Part shown: in pieces, positions 20,636 to 29,658 of the stretch | How the letters are laid out: the number at the start of each line of letters is the position of its first letter | How positions within the stretch are numbered: position 1 is the stretch's first letter | Assembly: GCF_001039475.1 (NCBI RefSeq) | Contig: NZ_LELK01000004.1 | Coordinates: forward strand, 1,343,086 to 1,407,085 | DNA: 64,000 nucleotides | From: Guptibacillus hwajinpoensis | GTDB lineage: Bacteria > Bacillota > Bacilli > Bacillales > Guptibacillaceae | Reading direction: 5' to 3' | Notes under the pieces: generated by a model | What the model was told of the DNA's origin: nothing | What the model saw: only the letters and a program-made list of their open reading frames with translations | Databases searched by the model: none | Program-made: the position numbers and the translations under genes

Positions 20636-20652
20636 GTAAAGGGGCAGTGGAA

Positions 20653-21531
20653 ATGGATGTTGCAGATTTATTAGGAAAGGAATTTGGGTTCGAACAAGTA
20701 AGTTTGTTGGATGAACCAAAAACAGTATTAACCAATGTCGGCAAAAAAAAGTTAACATACTGGCGGGAGCGGGATTTGCTTGAGTATCATCTCAACTTCC
20801 GTGACCGCTTTTTTTCTCAATATGGTATTCTATGTAATCGTATGATTCGTACGCTAGACGGAGACGGCTATGTTCAGTATGGTGATTTCTACATCACAGT
20901 GCACGATTTGGTTGAAGAATGTTATGCAGAAGATCTCTATCCTGAAATGAAAGGTTACTTGTTAGCGGCTCTGGTTGGCACAGCTAAAGAGACTCCTTGT
21001 TCACCTCAATACGCTTATTCTTCTACATTTCCTTATAGAGAAACGTTAACAGCGCTCGCTTCGATAAAGCTATTGTATCCAAAAAGTTATACGCTCCTCG
21101 TTAATCTAATTCCAGAAGTTAAAAAAAGACTATTAGTCGATCAACCCAATATTCTCCCTCCTGCTCCATATGGAGGGTATCGTTTAAAAAGAGTGATGGG
21201 ACAGATTTTCTTCGAAGCATCTGATGCAGTACCACTACCGGCGTACAAATGGATCGTTAATGAGATACAGTTTTGGTTCAAAACGATGGAAACTGAGAGT
21301 TTTGTTAAAAGCTTTAGTGCATTAATAAATGGCGTTGATGATGAAATGCAAGCTTATATTATTCAAAGTGTCATTGAACCGTGGGAGTGGCGATCGTGTA
21401 TTCTCGCTCTCCAACAAGGAAGTCACTCTGATCAAAAAATTAAACAGTTTCAAGAAGAGTGGGAAGCGACCAGGAATATTATTGATACACTACAGCTCTC
21501 CATTTCAGACAGGAGGGTTTCCTATGAGTGA
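20653..21531 (+). CDS. Unrecognised protein between spoVID and ysxE
   Basis: I do not recognise this 292-residue protein with confidence. It is soluble, with no signal peptide or membrane helix. The pattern 'RMIRTLDGDGYVQYGDFYITVHDLVEE' region (residues about 66-92, key residues T-x-D-G and a Y-G-D-F-Y strand) faintly resembles the N-lobe of CotS/YutH-type coat kinases, but no catalytic HGD/DFE motif is seen. The ATG 8 bases after AAAGGGG is preferred over a GTG too close to that site. It overlaps ysxE by 8 bases, so it is translationally coupled. Context suggests a mother-cell coat role; this is inference. B. subtilis has no gene here, to my recollection. Confidence 0.75.
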   Translation: MDVADLLGKEFGFEQVSLLDEPKTVLTNVGKKKLTYWRERDLLEYHLNFRDRFFSQYGILCNRMIRTLDGDGYVQYGDFYITVHDLVEECYAEDLYPEMKGYLLAALVGTAKETPCSPQYAYSSTFPYRETLTALASIKLLYPKSYTLLVNLIPEVKKRLLVDQPNILPPAPYGGYRLKRVMGQIFFEASDAVPLPAYKWIVNEIQFWFKTMETESFVKSFSALINGVDDEMQAYIIQSVIEPWEWRSCILALQQGSHSDQKIKQFQEEWEATRNIIDTLQLSISDRRVSYE

Positions 21532-22489
21532 CCCAGCGCTATTATTTCAATATGATTTGTATCCTAATCAGGTTGTGAAACAAGGAAAGGTGACGCGGAT
21601 AGAGACAGAAAGAGGAACTTTTGCCTTAAAAGAGACAAAGCTTAGTAAGGAACAAATGGACTTTATGATCTATCTTGAGGAGCGGTTTAAAGAGCTTCAT
21701 TACGAGGGATATGTACCAATCGTTAGAACAAAGTACGGAGATTCATTCGTTTTAATGGAGGATAGGGTAGCTTATTTGACACCATGGGTTGAAGAGGATA
21801 GGGGTAACCCTGCTCAGAAAGAAGAACGAATGGTTCAAACACTTGCTGAATTACATGGATATACAGCGAAGGAACAGGCTTTTTCTGAAGAAGTTATTAA
21901 ACAATCCTATCAGAAAATGATTTTTCTACGGGAAAGTCGTCAGTTCGAGATGGAGAAGTATATGAGTCAAGTTGAGAAACGAATCTACCTTTCGCCGTTC
22001 GAACTATCTTTTGTGAGTCAGTTTCATCAACTAATGAAGTACTGTGATTTAGCTAGAAAAAGATTGGATGATTGGTATGAGCAGGTCATCGAAGCGAAGC
22101 GATACCGAAGCGTACTATGTCATGGTAAATGCTCTCCTTCTCATTTTGTTACTGTAGAAGGAAAAGGGTATTTTATCAATTTCGAACGATCCGTTACGGA
22201 TACTCCTGTGCGAGATCTCGCTTACTTTGTACGCTCATCCATCAAGCCATTTCAATATAATCCGGCAACAACCACCGCACATCTCGCTCAATACGAAGAT
22301 CAATTTGCACTATATGATGAAGAAAAAGAACTGCTAGCAAGTTACTTATATTTTCCTGAGACAATTTTCAATAGCGTTACATTGTTTAGCGAGAATCGGC
22401 AGGAGTGGTCTCATATAAAGCACGTCCGACTTTTAACGAAAAAAATAGAAGTGATGAATGGGATAAGCAATGTCTTACAATCACTTTAA
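21524..22489 (+). CDS. ysxE: YsxE, CotS-family spore coat kinase-fold protein
   Basis: This 321-residue protein belongs to the CotS/YutH/YsxE branch of the aminoglycoside-phosphotransferase-like fold. The lysine strand is 'GTFALKETKL' and the catalytic-loop equivalent is 'LCHGKCSPSHFV', where the usual HGD-x-x-x-x-N is altered to HGK. The metal-site equivalent is 'FINFERSVTDTPVRDLAYF'. These changes suggest a pseudokinase. B. subtilis YsxE is a coat protein encoded beside spoVID. The start is the ATG 6 bases after AGGAGGG; the stop overlaps the converging small gene by 4 bases. Confidence 0.85.
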   Translation: MSDPALLFQYDLYPNQVVKQGKVTRIETERGTFALKETKLSKEQMDFMIYLEERFKELHYEGYVPIVRTKYGDSFVLMEDRVAYLTPWVEEDRGNPAQKEERMVQTLAELHGYTAKEQAFSEEVIKQSYQKMIFLRESRQFEMEKYMSQVEKRIYLSPFELSFVSQFHQLMKYCDLARKRLDDWYEQVIEAKRYRSVLCHGKCSPSHFVTVEGKGYFINFERSVTDTPVRDLAYFVRSSIKPFQYNPATTTAHLAQYEDQFALYDEEKELLASYLYFPETIFNSVTLFSENRQEWSHIKHVRLLTKKIEVMNGISNVLQSL

Positions 22490-22686
22490 ATCCACTCGAA
22501 GTAAAAGCACACTTCTAATGCTACAAGAATCATAAGTATTAATACGTCAACTGAAGTTGGAAATAGAATTGTTCGTATGGTCTGAAAGATAATGAACGGT
22601 GGTACGAACTGTGCAAATAGATCTCTAAACTTATAAACTGCTGGAGGCAGCTGATAGCGATTCATTCCTCCAAATCGTTTTTTCAT
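22486..22686 (-). CDS. Small membrane protein of unknown function
   Basis: This 66-residue protein has a basic N-terminus ('MKKRFGGMNRYQLPPAV') and one or two hydrophobic segments in its C-terminal half. I do not recognise a family. By position between ysxE and valS and by length it could be B. subtilis YszA, but that is from memory and unproven. The ATG 7 bases after AAGGGG is preferred over two upstream ATGs. It is convergent with ysxE and has no terminator of its own. Confidence 0.6.
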   Translation of the reverse strand: MKKRFGGMNRYQLPPAVYKFRDLFAQFVPPFIIFQTIRTILFPTSVDVLILMILVALEVCFYFEWI

Positions 22687-22798
22687 GTTCATTCCCCTTC
22701 GCATTGGACTATTCACTCTTAGCGTATGTTCAGTAAGGAAATTGGGTGATTAGGTTGTGTGAAGACTGGCTATGATAAGAAAAAGGGCTTTAAGTATC

Positions 22799-22827
22799 TT
22801 GACGGTAGTGAATCAAAAAGGTAAACT
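22799..22827 (+). promoter_or_regulatory. Promoter of the valS T-box leader
   Basis: TTGACG (22799-22804) and TAAACT (22822-22827) are 17 bases apart, just before the T-box stem I. A second possible -10, TATACA at 22831-22836, has no matching -35. Confidence 0.5.
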
Positions 22828-22849
22828 TGATATACAAATAGTCGACAGG

Positions 22850-23092
22850 CAAAGATAGGGAGTAGTAGAATGTGACCCCTTCAGAGAGAGAAGTCATTTG
22901 CTGAAAGATTTCTCAGGATTAGAGCATTCGAAGTCGCCCTTGAGCTGTTTCTCTGAACGTGTAGTAGGAGAGACCGGTAAACCCGTTATTCGAATGAAGC
23001 GTACAGCTAAACGCTTATTTAGCTGTAAATAAAGGTGGTACCGCGAAAAAACTTCTTTCGTCCTTTTCCTAAGGATGGAAGAAGTTTTTTTG
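22850..23092 (+). promoter_or_regulatory. T-box riboswitch of valS (specifier GTC)
   Basis: The T-box sequence AAAGGTGGTACCGCG lies at 23031-23045 and is followed by a terminator stem (ACTTCTT...AAGAAGT) ending in seven T at about 23092. Stem I is visible from about 22855. The specifier context GAA-GTC-GCC-CTTGAG places the codon GTC (valine) at 22933-22935. Uncharged tRNA-Val pairs with this codon and stabilises the antiterminator, so valS is expressed when valine is scarce. This leader accounts for the roughly 490 bases between the small membrane gene and valS. Confidence 0.93.
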
Positions 23093-23177
23093 TTGTCTTT
23101 AGGTTTTAAACGTACCATGATTGACGGGAGATCCGGATTATTGTCTGAGACTTATTGAATGGAAAGGGAGATAGGCT

Positions 23178-25820
23178 ATGGCGAATAAAGAATTAACAAT
23201 GCCGACGAAATACGATCCGAAGGCAACTGAGCAGAAATGGTATCCCTATTGGGTAGATGGAAAGTTCTTTGAAGCAACAGGAGATAAGAAGAAGGATCCT
23301 TATACAATTGTTATTCCTCCACCTAACGTAACGGGTAAGCTTCACCTTGGTCATGCTTGGGATACAACACTTCAGGACATTCTTTCCCGTGTGAAGCGGA
23401 TGCAAGGATACGATGTTCTCTGGCTTCCGGGAATGGACCATGCCGGCATTGCTACACAAGCGAAAGTAGAAGGCAAACTTCGCGAGGAAGGCACATCTCG
23501 TTATGATCTTGGTCGCGAGAAATTCCTTGAGAAATCGTGGGAATGGAAAGAAGAGTATGCAGATTTTATTCGGAGTCAGTGGGCGAAGCTAGGTTTGTCC
23601 CTAGATTACTCAAGAGAACGCTTTACACTTGATGATGGTCTTTCAAGCGCCGTTCGTGAAGTATTTGTTAAGCTATATGAAAAAGGGCTTATTTACCGCG
23701 GGGAGTACATTATTAACTGGGATCCACAAACAAAAACGGCTCTTTCAGATATCGAAGTTATTCACCAGGAAGTAACAGGTCACTTCTATCATATGCGTTA
23801 TCCTCTTGCAGATGGTTCAGGTTCAATTGAGATTGCAACGACTCGTCCTGAAACCATGCTTGGAGATTCAGGGATTGCGGTTCACCCTAAAGATGAGCGT
23901 TACAAGCATCTGATCGGAAAGAAAGCAATCTTGCCGATTGTTGGTCGTGAAATTGAAATCGTAGCTGATGATTACGTTGATCGAGAGTTCGGTTCTGGTG
24001 CTGTTAAGATTACACCAGCTCATGATCCAAATGACTTTGAAATTGGTAATCGTCATAACCTTGAACGTATCCTAGTTATGAATGAAGATGGATCAATGAA
24101 TGAGAATGCAGATAAGTACCAAGGCATGGATCGATTCGAATGCCGTAAGCAACTTGTGAAAGATTTACAAGAAGCGGGAACGCTCTTCAAAATCGAAGAG
24201 CATATTCATTCAGTTGGTCATTCTGAGCGAAGCGGTGCAGTTGTAGAACCGTATCTTTCAACACAATGGTTCGTTAAAATGGGCCCACTGGCAGAGCAGG
24301 CAATTGAACTTCAAAAATCTGAAGATAAGGTTCAATTTGTACCTGATCGTTTCGAGAAAACGTACTTGAATTGGATTGAGAATATTCGTGATTGGTGTAT
24401 TTCACGTCAACTTTGGTGGGGCCATCGAATCCCAGCTTGGCACCATAAAGAAACAGGTGAGATCCACGTTGGACTTGAAGAACCTTCTGACATCGAGAAC
24501 TGGGAACAGGATGAAGATGTTCTTGATACTTGGTTCAGCTCAGCTCTATGGCCTTTCTCTACGATGGGTTGGCCAGATGAAGAGGCAGCTGATTTTAATC
24601 GTTACTATCCGACGAATGTACTCGTAACTGGCTACGACATTATTTATTTCTGGGTAGCTCGTATGATCTTCCAGGGAATCGAGTTTACAGATCAACGTCC
24701 ATTCAATGACGTTCTCATTCATGGCCTCGTTCGTGATTCTGAAGGTCGTAAGATGAGTAAATCTCTCGGTAACGGTGTCGATCCGATGGATGTAATTGAA
24801 AAGTACGGTGCAGATTCACTTCGCTTCTTCCTATCAACAGGTTCATCACCTGGTCAAGATCTTCGTTTCTATTGGGAGAAGGTTGAATCGACTTGGAACT
24901 TCGCTAATAAAATTTGGAACGCATCCCGTTTTGCCCTTATGAATATGGACGGGATGACGTATGATGAACTAGATTTAACTGGTGAGAAATCAACTGCAGA
25001 TAAATGGATCCTCACACGATTGAACAATACTGTAGAGCAGGTAACTCGTCTTATTAATAACTATGAATTTGGTGAAGTTGGTCGTTACCTTTATAACTTT
25101 ATCTGGGATGATTTCTGTGACTGGTATATTGAAATGGCGAAGCTACCGCTATACGGAGAAGATGAAGCTGCGAAGAAGACTACGCGTTCTGTTCTTGCAT
25201 ATGTACTTGATCAAACGATGCGTCTCCTTCATCCGTTTATGCCTTACCTCACAGAAGAAATTTGGCAGCACCTTCCACACGAAGGTGAATCCATTACAGT
25301 TGCAAGCTGGCCTGTGAAGCAGGAAGAGCTTGATTTCCCTGAAGCTGCAGCAGATATGGCTCTTCTTACTGAAATCATTCGTTCTGTTCGTAACATTCGA
25401 GCTGAAATGAATGTAGCACCAAGTAAGCCAATCGAGTTACGCATTAAGCCTAAATCAGAGGAAGCTCAAAAGCAGTTGGAGCAAAACAGTCAGTATATTG
25501 AACGTTTCTGTAATCCTGAAACATTAACGATTTCTGCTGATCTTCAGGCACCAGAGAAATCAATGACAGCAGTCGTATCTGGAGCAGAATTATTCTTACC
25601 ACTTGAAGGTTTAATTAACATCGACGAAGAAATCGAACGCCTTCACGGTGAATTGAAGAAGTTGGATTCTGAAGTTGATCGTGTTCAGAAGAAACTTGCG
25701 AATGAAAGATTTATTAGCAAGGCTCCTGAAAAAGTGGTTGAAGAAGAACGTGCTAAAGAAAAGGATTACCTTGAAAGAAGAAGTAACGTAGAAGCTCGTA
25801 TTAAAGAATTGAAAAAATAA
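23178..25820 (+). CDS. valS: Valyl-tRNA synthetase
   Basis: This 880-residue class-I synthetase has the HIGH-type motif in '[16 protein letters not shown]' (about 48-63) and 'KMSKSLGN' (about 525-532). It also has the CP1 editing domain ('[18 protein letters not shown]'), the anticodon-binding helical domain and a C-terminal coiled coil of about 65 residues that is typical of ValRS. It charges tRNA-Val in the cytoplasm. The start ATG follows AAAGGGAG. Expression is gated by the T-box leader; a terminator separates it from folC. Confidence 0.97.
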   Translation: MANKELTMPTKYDPKATEQKWYPYWVDGKFFEATGDKKKDPYTIVIPPPNVTGKLHLGHAWDTTLQDILSRVKRMQGYDVLWLPGMDHAGIATQAKVEGKLREEGTSRYDLGREKFLEKSWEWKEEYADFIRSQWAKLGLSLDYSRERFTLDDGLSSAVREVFVKLYEKGLIYRGEYIINWDPQTKTALSDIEVIHQEVTGHFYHMRYPLADGSGSIEIATTRPETMLGDSGIAVHPKDERYKHLIGKKAILPIVGREIEIVADDYVDREFGSGAVKITPAHDPNDFEIGNRHNLERILVMNEDGSMNENADKYQGMDRFECRKQLVKDLQEAGTLFKIEEHIHSVGHSERSGAVVEPYLSTQWFVKMGPLAEQAIELQKSEDKVQFVPDRFEKTYLNWIENIRDWCISRQLWWGHRIPAWHHKETGEIHVGLEEPSDIENWEQDEDVLDTWFSSALWPFSTMGWPDEEAADFNRYYPTNVLVTGYDIIYFWVARMIFQGIEFTDQRPFNDVLIHGLVRDSEGRKMSKSLGNGVDPMDVIEKYGADSLRFFLSTGSSPGQDLRFYWEKVESTWNFANKIWNASRFALMNMDGMTYDELDLTGEKSTADKWILTRLNNTVEQVTRLINNYEFGEVGRYLYNFIWDDFCDWYIEMAKLPLYGEDEAAKKTTRSVLAYVLDQTMRLLHPFMPYLTEEIWQHLPHEGESITVASWPVKQEELDFPEAAADMALLTEIIRSVRNIRAEMNVAPSKPIELRIKPKSEEAQKQLEQNSQYIERFCNPETLTISADLQAPEKSMTAVVSGAELFLPLEGLINIDEEIERLHGELKKLDSEVDRVQKKLANERFISKAPEKVVEEERAKEKDYLERRSNVEARIKELKK

Positions 25821-25823
25821 GCA

Positions 25824-25862
25824 AAAGACGAATCTCTTATGATAGAGATTCGTCTTCTTTTA
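25824..25862 (+). terminator. Terminator between valS and folC
   Basis: AAGACGAATCTCT and AGAGATTCGTCTT pair perfectly around TATGAT and are followed by CTTTT. It lies close before folC, so readthrough may still feed that gene. Confidence 0.85.
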
Positions 25863-25880
25863 AGAATAGGAGTGAAGTAG

Positions 25881-27176
25881 ATGTTTCAATCATATGATGA
25901 AGCTGTCGATTGGATTCATGACTTACTTAATCATGGCATTAAACCTGGTTTAGAGCGAATGGAGTGGATGCTTGAGCAACTGGGAAATCCTGAACGTCGT
26001 TTGAAAACTATCCATGTGGGCGGTACGAATGGAAAAGGATCAACTGTAACCTACATGCGTACGGTATTAGAGGAAGCGGGTTATGAAGTGGGGACATTTA
26101 CTTCCCCTTATATTGAGACATTTACAGAACGAATCGCAATCAATGGTCAGCCGATAAGTGAAGAAGATTTGATTGACCTTTGTAATCGTGTAAAACCGAT
26201 TGTTGAAATAGCTGCAGCATCACCTCTTGGCTCCCCAACCGAATTTGAGGTTATTACAGTAATTTCTCTACTATATTTTGGTACAGTTTCTTATCCAGAT
26301 CTTGTTGTTATGGAAGTTGGCTTAGGGGGGCGATTTGATTCAACGAATGTAATCCACCCGCTCGTCTCTGTTATTACAAACGTCGGATATGACCATACAC
26401 ATATTCTAGGAAGTGACATTAAACAGATTGCATATGAAAAGGCGGGGATTATTAAATCTGGCGTTACACTTATCACTACTGCAGAAAAAGAAGAAGTCTT
26501 AACACTTTTATCTGAAACAGCAAGGATGAAAAACGCAAAAATCTATCGGTTAACGAATGAATTTGATGTAAAACATCTGACTAGTGCAGACGAGGGAGAG
26601 CATTTTCAATTCACTTCTCCATTTGGATCGATTGAGAATTTAGTTATTGAAATGAAAGGCGAGCATCAAGTGAAAAATGCCGCGGCTGCTCTTATGGCAC
26701 TTGACTATCTACGGGTATTTTACGGAATTCACTTAGAGAAGGAAATGATTCAACGCGGTCTGAAGAGAGCAAGCTGGCCTGGAAGATTTGAAGCGTTACA
26801 ACAGGAGCCTTTAGTGATCGTAGACGGTGCTCATAATCCTGAAGGCGTTGAAAGTCTTTCGAATACCCTTCAGAATCATTATAGCGAAAAGCGCATCCAC
26901 GTTGTTTTCAGTGCTCTAGGAGACAAAGACATTGAGTCAATGCTTCAACCACTCTATCCTATTGTCGAATCACTTACGTTCACTACATTTGATTTCCCAC
27001 GTGCGGTTAAGGCGCGATCGCTATATGATCGGTCTACGTTTAAAGAGAAATCATTCTATGAGAATTGGAATGATGCCATTCAAACCGTTTTTGACCGAAC
27101 GAGCAAAGAAGATCTCATCATCATTACGGGTTCACTCTATTTCGTTTCGGAAATACGGAATTATCTAAAAAATTAG
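25881..27176 (+). CDS. folC: Folylpolyglutamate/dihydrofolate synthase
   Basis: The 431-residue Mur-ligase-like enzyme adds glutamate to folates. The P-loop is 'HVGGTNGKGSTV' (about 47-58). The family motif 'VVMEVGLGGRFDSTN' and the C-terminal domain entry 'VIVDGAHNPEGVESL' are present. The start ATG follows AGGAGTGA. No separate promoter is evident, so it may be transcribed with valS through the terminator. Confidence 0.95.
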   Translation: MFQSYDEAVDWIHDLLNHGIKPGLERMEWMLEQLGNPERRLKTIHVGGTNGKGSTVTYMRTVLEEAGYEVGTFTSPYIETFTERIAINGQPISEEDLIDLCNRVKPIVEIAAASPLGSPTEFEVITVISLLYFGTVSYPDLVVMEVGLGGRFDSTNVIHPLVSVITNVGYDHTHILGSDIKQIAYEKAGIIKSGVTLITTAEKEEVLTLLSETARMKNAKIYRLTNEFDVKHLTSADEGEHFQFTSPFGSIENLVIEMKGEHQVKNAAAALMALDYLRVFYGIHLEKEMIQRGLKRASWPGRFEALQQEPLVIVDGAHNPEGVESLSNTLQNHYSEKRIHVVFSALGDKDIESMLQPLYPIVESLTFTTFDFPRAVKARSLYDRSTFKEKSFYENWNDAIQTVFDRTSKEDLIIITGSLYFVSEIRNYLKN

Positions 27177-27285
27177 AATAAAAATGAAAAAGCTAGGACT
27201 TTCACGCTATTTTTTGCTAAAATAAACGTAACCATAACGGATATGGAAAATTATTCTTCTAAAGAGAAGACGGAGGGGGAAGCAA

Positions 27286-29001
27286 TTGACTGCAATAATG
27301 AATCGCTATGTTTGGATTGTCTGGCTATTGTTCTGGCCACCACTCATTTTTGCAACGTTCTATTTCTTTCCCCCTGACTTAACGAATAACCTTGCTGATG
27401 TTTTTGCGCTGTTTGGCCTGCTTGCAGTTGTGGCAATGATGCCGATTAATGTAAAGGGAACCGATCTTTTCTTTATACAAGGTATTTCTCTTGCTGTGTT
27501 TCTGAGGTATGGGTTATTAGTCGAAACCATACTTACCCAGCTAGCGATCTTAGTTTTTCTCTTAAATCTTCGTGTAACAAAGCATGATAGTCATCGCTAT
27601 CCTGTGAATATGATGATGTTTTTGCTCGTGTCGCTTACTTCAGGTGGACTTTTCTATTTAATGGGTGGCTCCACGGGAGAGTTCTCAGGAAATGCGGTTA
27701 CACAGCTTTTACCATCAATGGTGTATGTATTCTCCCTTATCTTTGTAAATCAAATCTTACTTCACTTTTTAAGAATCTACATCTATAAAGAGAAAAACAC
27801 CAAATTCTTCGGAAAAGATATGCTGTGGGAAGCAATTACAACTGCTGTCACGTTACCAGTTGGATTTCTTCTTTACATGTTACATACATACCTCGGAACC
27901 ATTGCGATCTTCTTTGTTGGCGTTCCATTTATTCTTGCTTCTTTAATGCTTAGATTGTATTATTCAAGCCGTAAAGTAAATGACTTGCTACAAAAAACGA
28001 GCGAAATTGGTCAACAAATCACTCAATCGCTTGATACAGATGAAATACTGCATTTGTTCTTAAACGAAGTAACAGATATGTTTGTTGTACATGATGCGTA
28101 TATTATGGATGCTGAACACGTAAAGAAGCTAACCGTTATCAAGAGCTTTAAACAGGGCAGAGGCGTAATTGCCTGTCCGAAAGAGAACGATTTTGCTTTC
28201 GAAGAGGGTATTAGTTCAAGGGTTTGGAGAAGCGGAAGAAGTAGATTATATACGCGGCGTTCTCAGTGGAGAAACCTTACGACAGGGGTTTTACCGAAGT
28301 CCGCGAACTCTGTTATCTCAGTTCCAATGAAACGGAATAAGAATGTAGTCGGCATCATTACACTAACGACGAATAAAGTTCGCTCATATGAAAAGCATCA
28401 TATCCTCGTGTTACAAATTCTGGCCAATTATCTTGCAGTAGCCATTGAGAATGCCAAGAACTATGAAGAGACGAAAAGGCGAAGTGAACGTTGTCCGTTA
28501 ACAAGTTTATACAATTACCGATTCTTCGGGGAATTGTTAGATGAGAAATACAAACGTTTTGATGAACGCCCTGATCCGTTTTCTATCATTCTTCTAGATC
28601 TGGATCATTTTAAGAAAGTGAATGATACATTCGGACACCATAGTGGCAATGAGGTACTGATTGGGCTTGCGAACCGACTTGTTGAAGAAGTCGGTGATCG
28701 TGGAACAGTAGCGAGATTCGGTGGAGAAGAATTCATTCTCTTGCTCGAAAACCATTCTCATGAACAAAGCCTACAAGTTGCAGAAGATCTCCGCTGTGCA
28801 ATCGCGGATCGTCCATTTGAAATCTTTAATGATCTTGAAAATGGGAATCGACAGGTTATCTACATCACCGCTAGTATTGGAGTAGCAACCGCGCCTAATC
28901 AAGGTGAAGATACTCAGACATTGATTCGTAACGCTGACCGTGCGATGTATACTGGTGCAAAGCAGCGGGGGAGAAATCGAGTTGCGAGTTATGTAGGATG
29001 A
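27286..29001 (+). CDS. Membrane GAF-GGDEF protein, probable diguanylate cyclase
   Basis: The 571-residue protein has about six or seven N-terminal transmembrane helices (to about residue 225), a GAF domain (about 245-390) and a GGDEF domain. The active-site loop is GGEEF at residues 479-483, with the metal Asp in 'IILLDLDHFKKVND'. The I-site RxxD usually found five residues before GGEEF is absent (GDRG there). The conserved Asp of the D-x-LT turn is replaced by Cys403 ('RCPLTSLYN'). It would make cyclic di-GMP. The start is TTG, 6 bases after GGAGGGGG. It precedes the pilus remnants, a setting that suggests surface or motility control (inference). Confidence 0.88.
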   Translation: MTAIMNRYVWIVWLLFWPPLIFATFYFFPPDLTNNLADVFALFGLLAVVAMMPINVKGTDLFFIQGISLAVFLRYGLLVETILTQLAILVFLLNLRVTKHDSHRYPVNMMMFLLVSLTSGGLFYLMGGSTGEFSGNAVTQLLPSMVYVFSLIFVNQILLHFLRIYIYKEKNTKFFGKDMLWEAITTAVTLPVGFLLYMLHTYLGTIAIFFVGVPFILASLMLRLYYSSRKVNDLLQKTSEIGQQITQSLDTDEILHLFLNEVTDMFVVHDAYIMDAEHVKKLTVIKSFKQGRGVIACPKENDFAFEEGISSRVWRSGRSRLYTRRSQWRNLTTGVLPKSANSVISVPMKRNKNVVGIITLTTNKVRSYEKHHILVLQILANYLAVAIENAKNYEETKRRSERCPLTSLYNYRFFGELLDEKYKRFDERPDPFSIILLDLDHFKKVNDTFGHHSGNEVLIGLANRLVEEVGDRGTVARFGGEEFILLLENHSHEQSLQVAEDLRCAIADRPFEIFNDLENGNRQVIYITASIGVATAPNQGEDTQTLIRNADRAMYTGAKQRGRNRVASYVG

Positions 29002-29002
29002 C

Positions 29003-29043
29003 GAAAACCCGCTCTTCACAGAAGGTGAGGAGCGGGTTTTTAA
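29003..29043. terminator. Terminator of the GGDEF gene
   Basis: AAAACCCGCTC and GAGCGGGTTTT pair around a loop of about 15 bases, ending in TTTTT. The A tract on the other side means it could also stop the converging pilin remnant. Confidence 0.85.
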
Positions 29044-29052
29044 TAGTGGAAT

Positions 29053-29384
29053 TTACTTTTTCGTACGATTGAGTGGGACTGGGTCTGAGATGACTTTAAT
29101 GATTGATTCCTGAGGCTTCAATTCTAAGTATATGTTAACGATATAAGGGTTGTATGTGATCTGTAGGCGAGAAGGCTCATTTTTTTGATAGATAGGTAGC
29201 TGAAAATAGGTAGAATTATATTTTTGATATTGATTGCTGCTAGGATTAGAAGTTTTAGCTTTCCTTTTAACGGTTGCTTAAAAAGGGTTGAAGTTAATAG
29301 TGTAAGTGAAACGAGAATTTCAATGAGTGTGAAACCTTTATCATTTTGAAGCACTGATCTGGACCCCCAATATGAAACAAACAT
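29053..29384 (-). pseudogene. Frameshifted type IV prepilin-like gene
   Basis: Read from 29384 on the minus strand, the N-terminus carries a classical prepilin cleavage motif, 'NDKGFTLIEILVSLTLL', with cleavage expected at G|F. After about residue 35 this frame loses sense. Another frame, open from about 29273, continues as '...SNQYQKYNSTYFQLPIY...' to 'DPVPLNRTKK' and a stop at 29053. That second part reads like the C-terminal domain of a minor pilin. The simplest reading is a pilin gene broken by a frameshift or small deletion near 29275. It points towards the terminator of the GGDEF gene and away from the prepilin peptidase. Confidence 0.65.
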
Positions 29385-29658
29385 TGTTAATAAATAGTGT
29401 TTTTTCCAATTTCATAATACTATAATACAATAAACCACATATAATTCTTTTTATATTGAATTTTTTTAAATTTTTATTGGGGAGGTGTAAAGCTAGTACA
29501 ATATGTATTGTTGTTTTTATAGGTGAAGGTTTGCTTTTACTTATTATTACGCTTATTCCTTCAACAGTTATCTGAAGCTCCAGTAAAGATAGAGCCAGAA
29601 AAACATTACCTACCGATGAAATTAATCTATTAAACTATTTGGAAGAAGGATAAAACAT
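29385..29658. other. AT-rich gap before the prepilin peptidase
   Basis: This 274-base stretch has a TATAAT at about 29421 and no credible intact gene. Two short plus-strand frames give pilus-like or coiled scraps, such as 'GEGLLLLIITLIPSTVI' and 'LSEAPVKIEPEKHYLPM'. They are too short to assign and may be debris of deleted pilus genes. Confidence 0.4.

Noticed and set aside
22894-23118. Minus-strand ORF of 74 codons within the valS leader
   Set aside because: It is antisense to the T-box and its terminator, and its sequence is fully explained by the leader structure.
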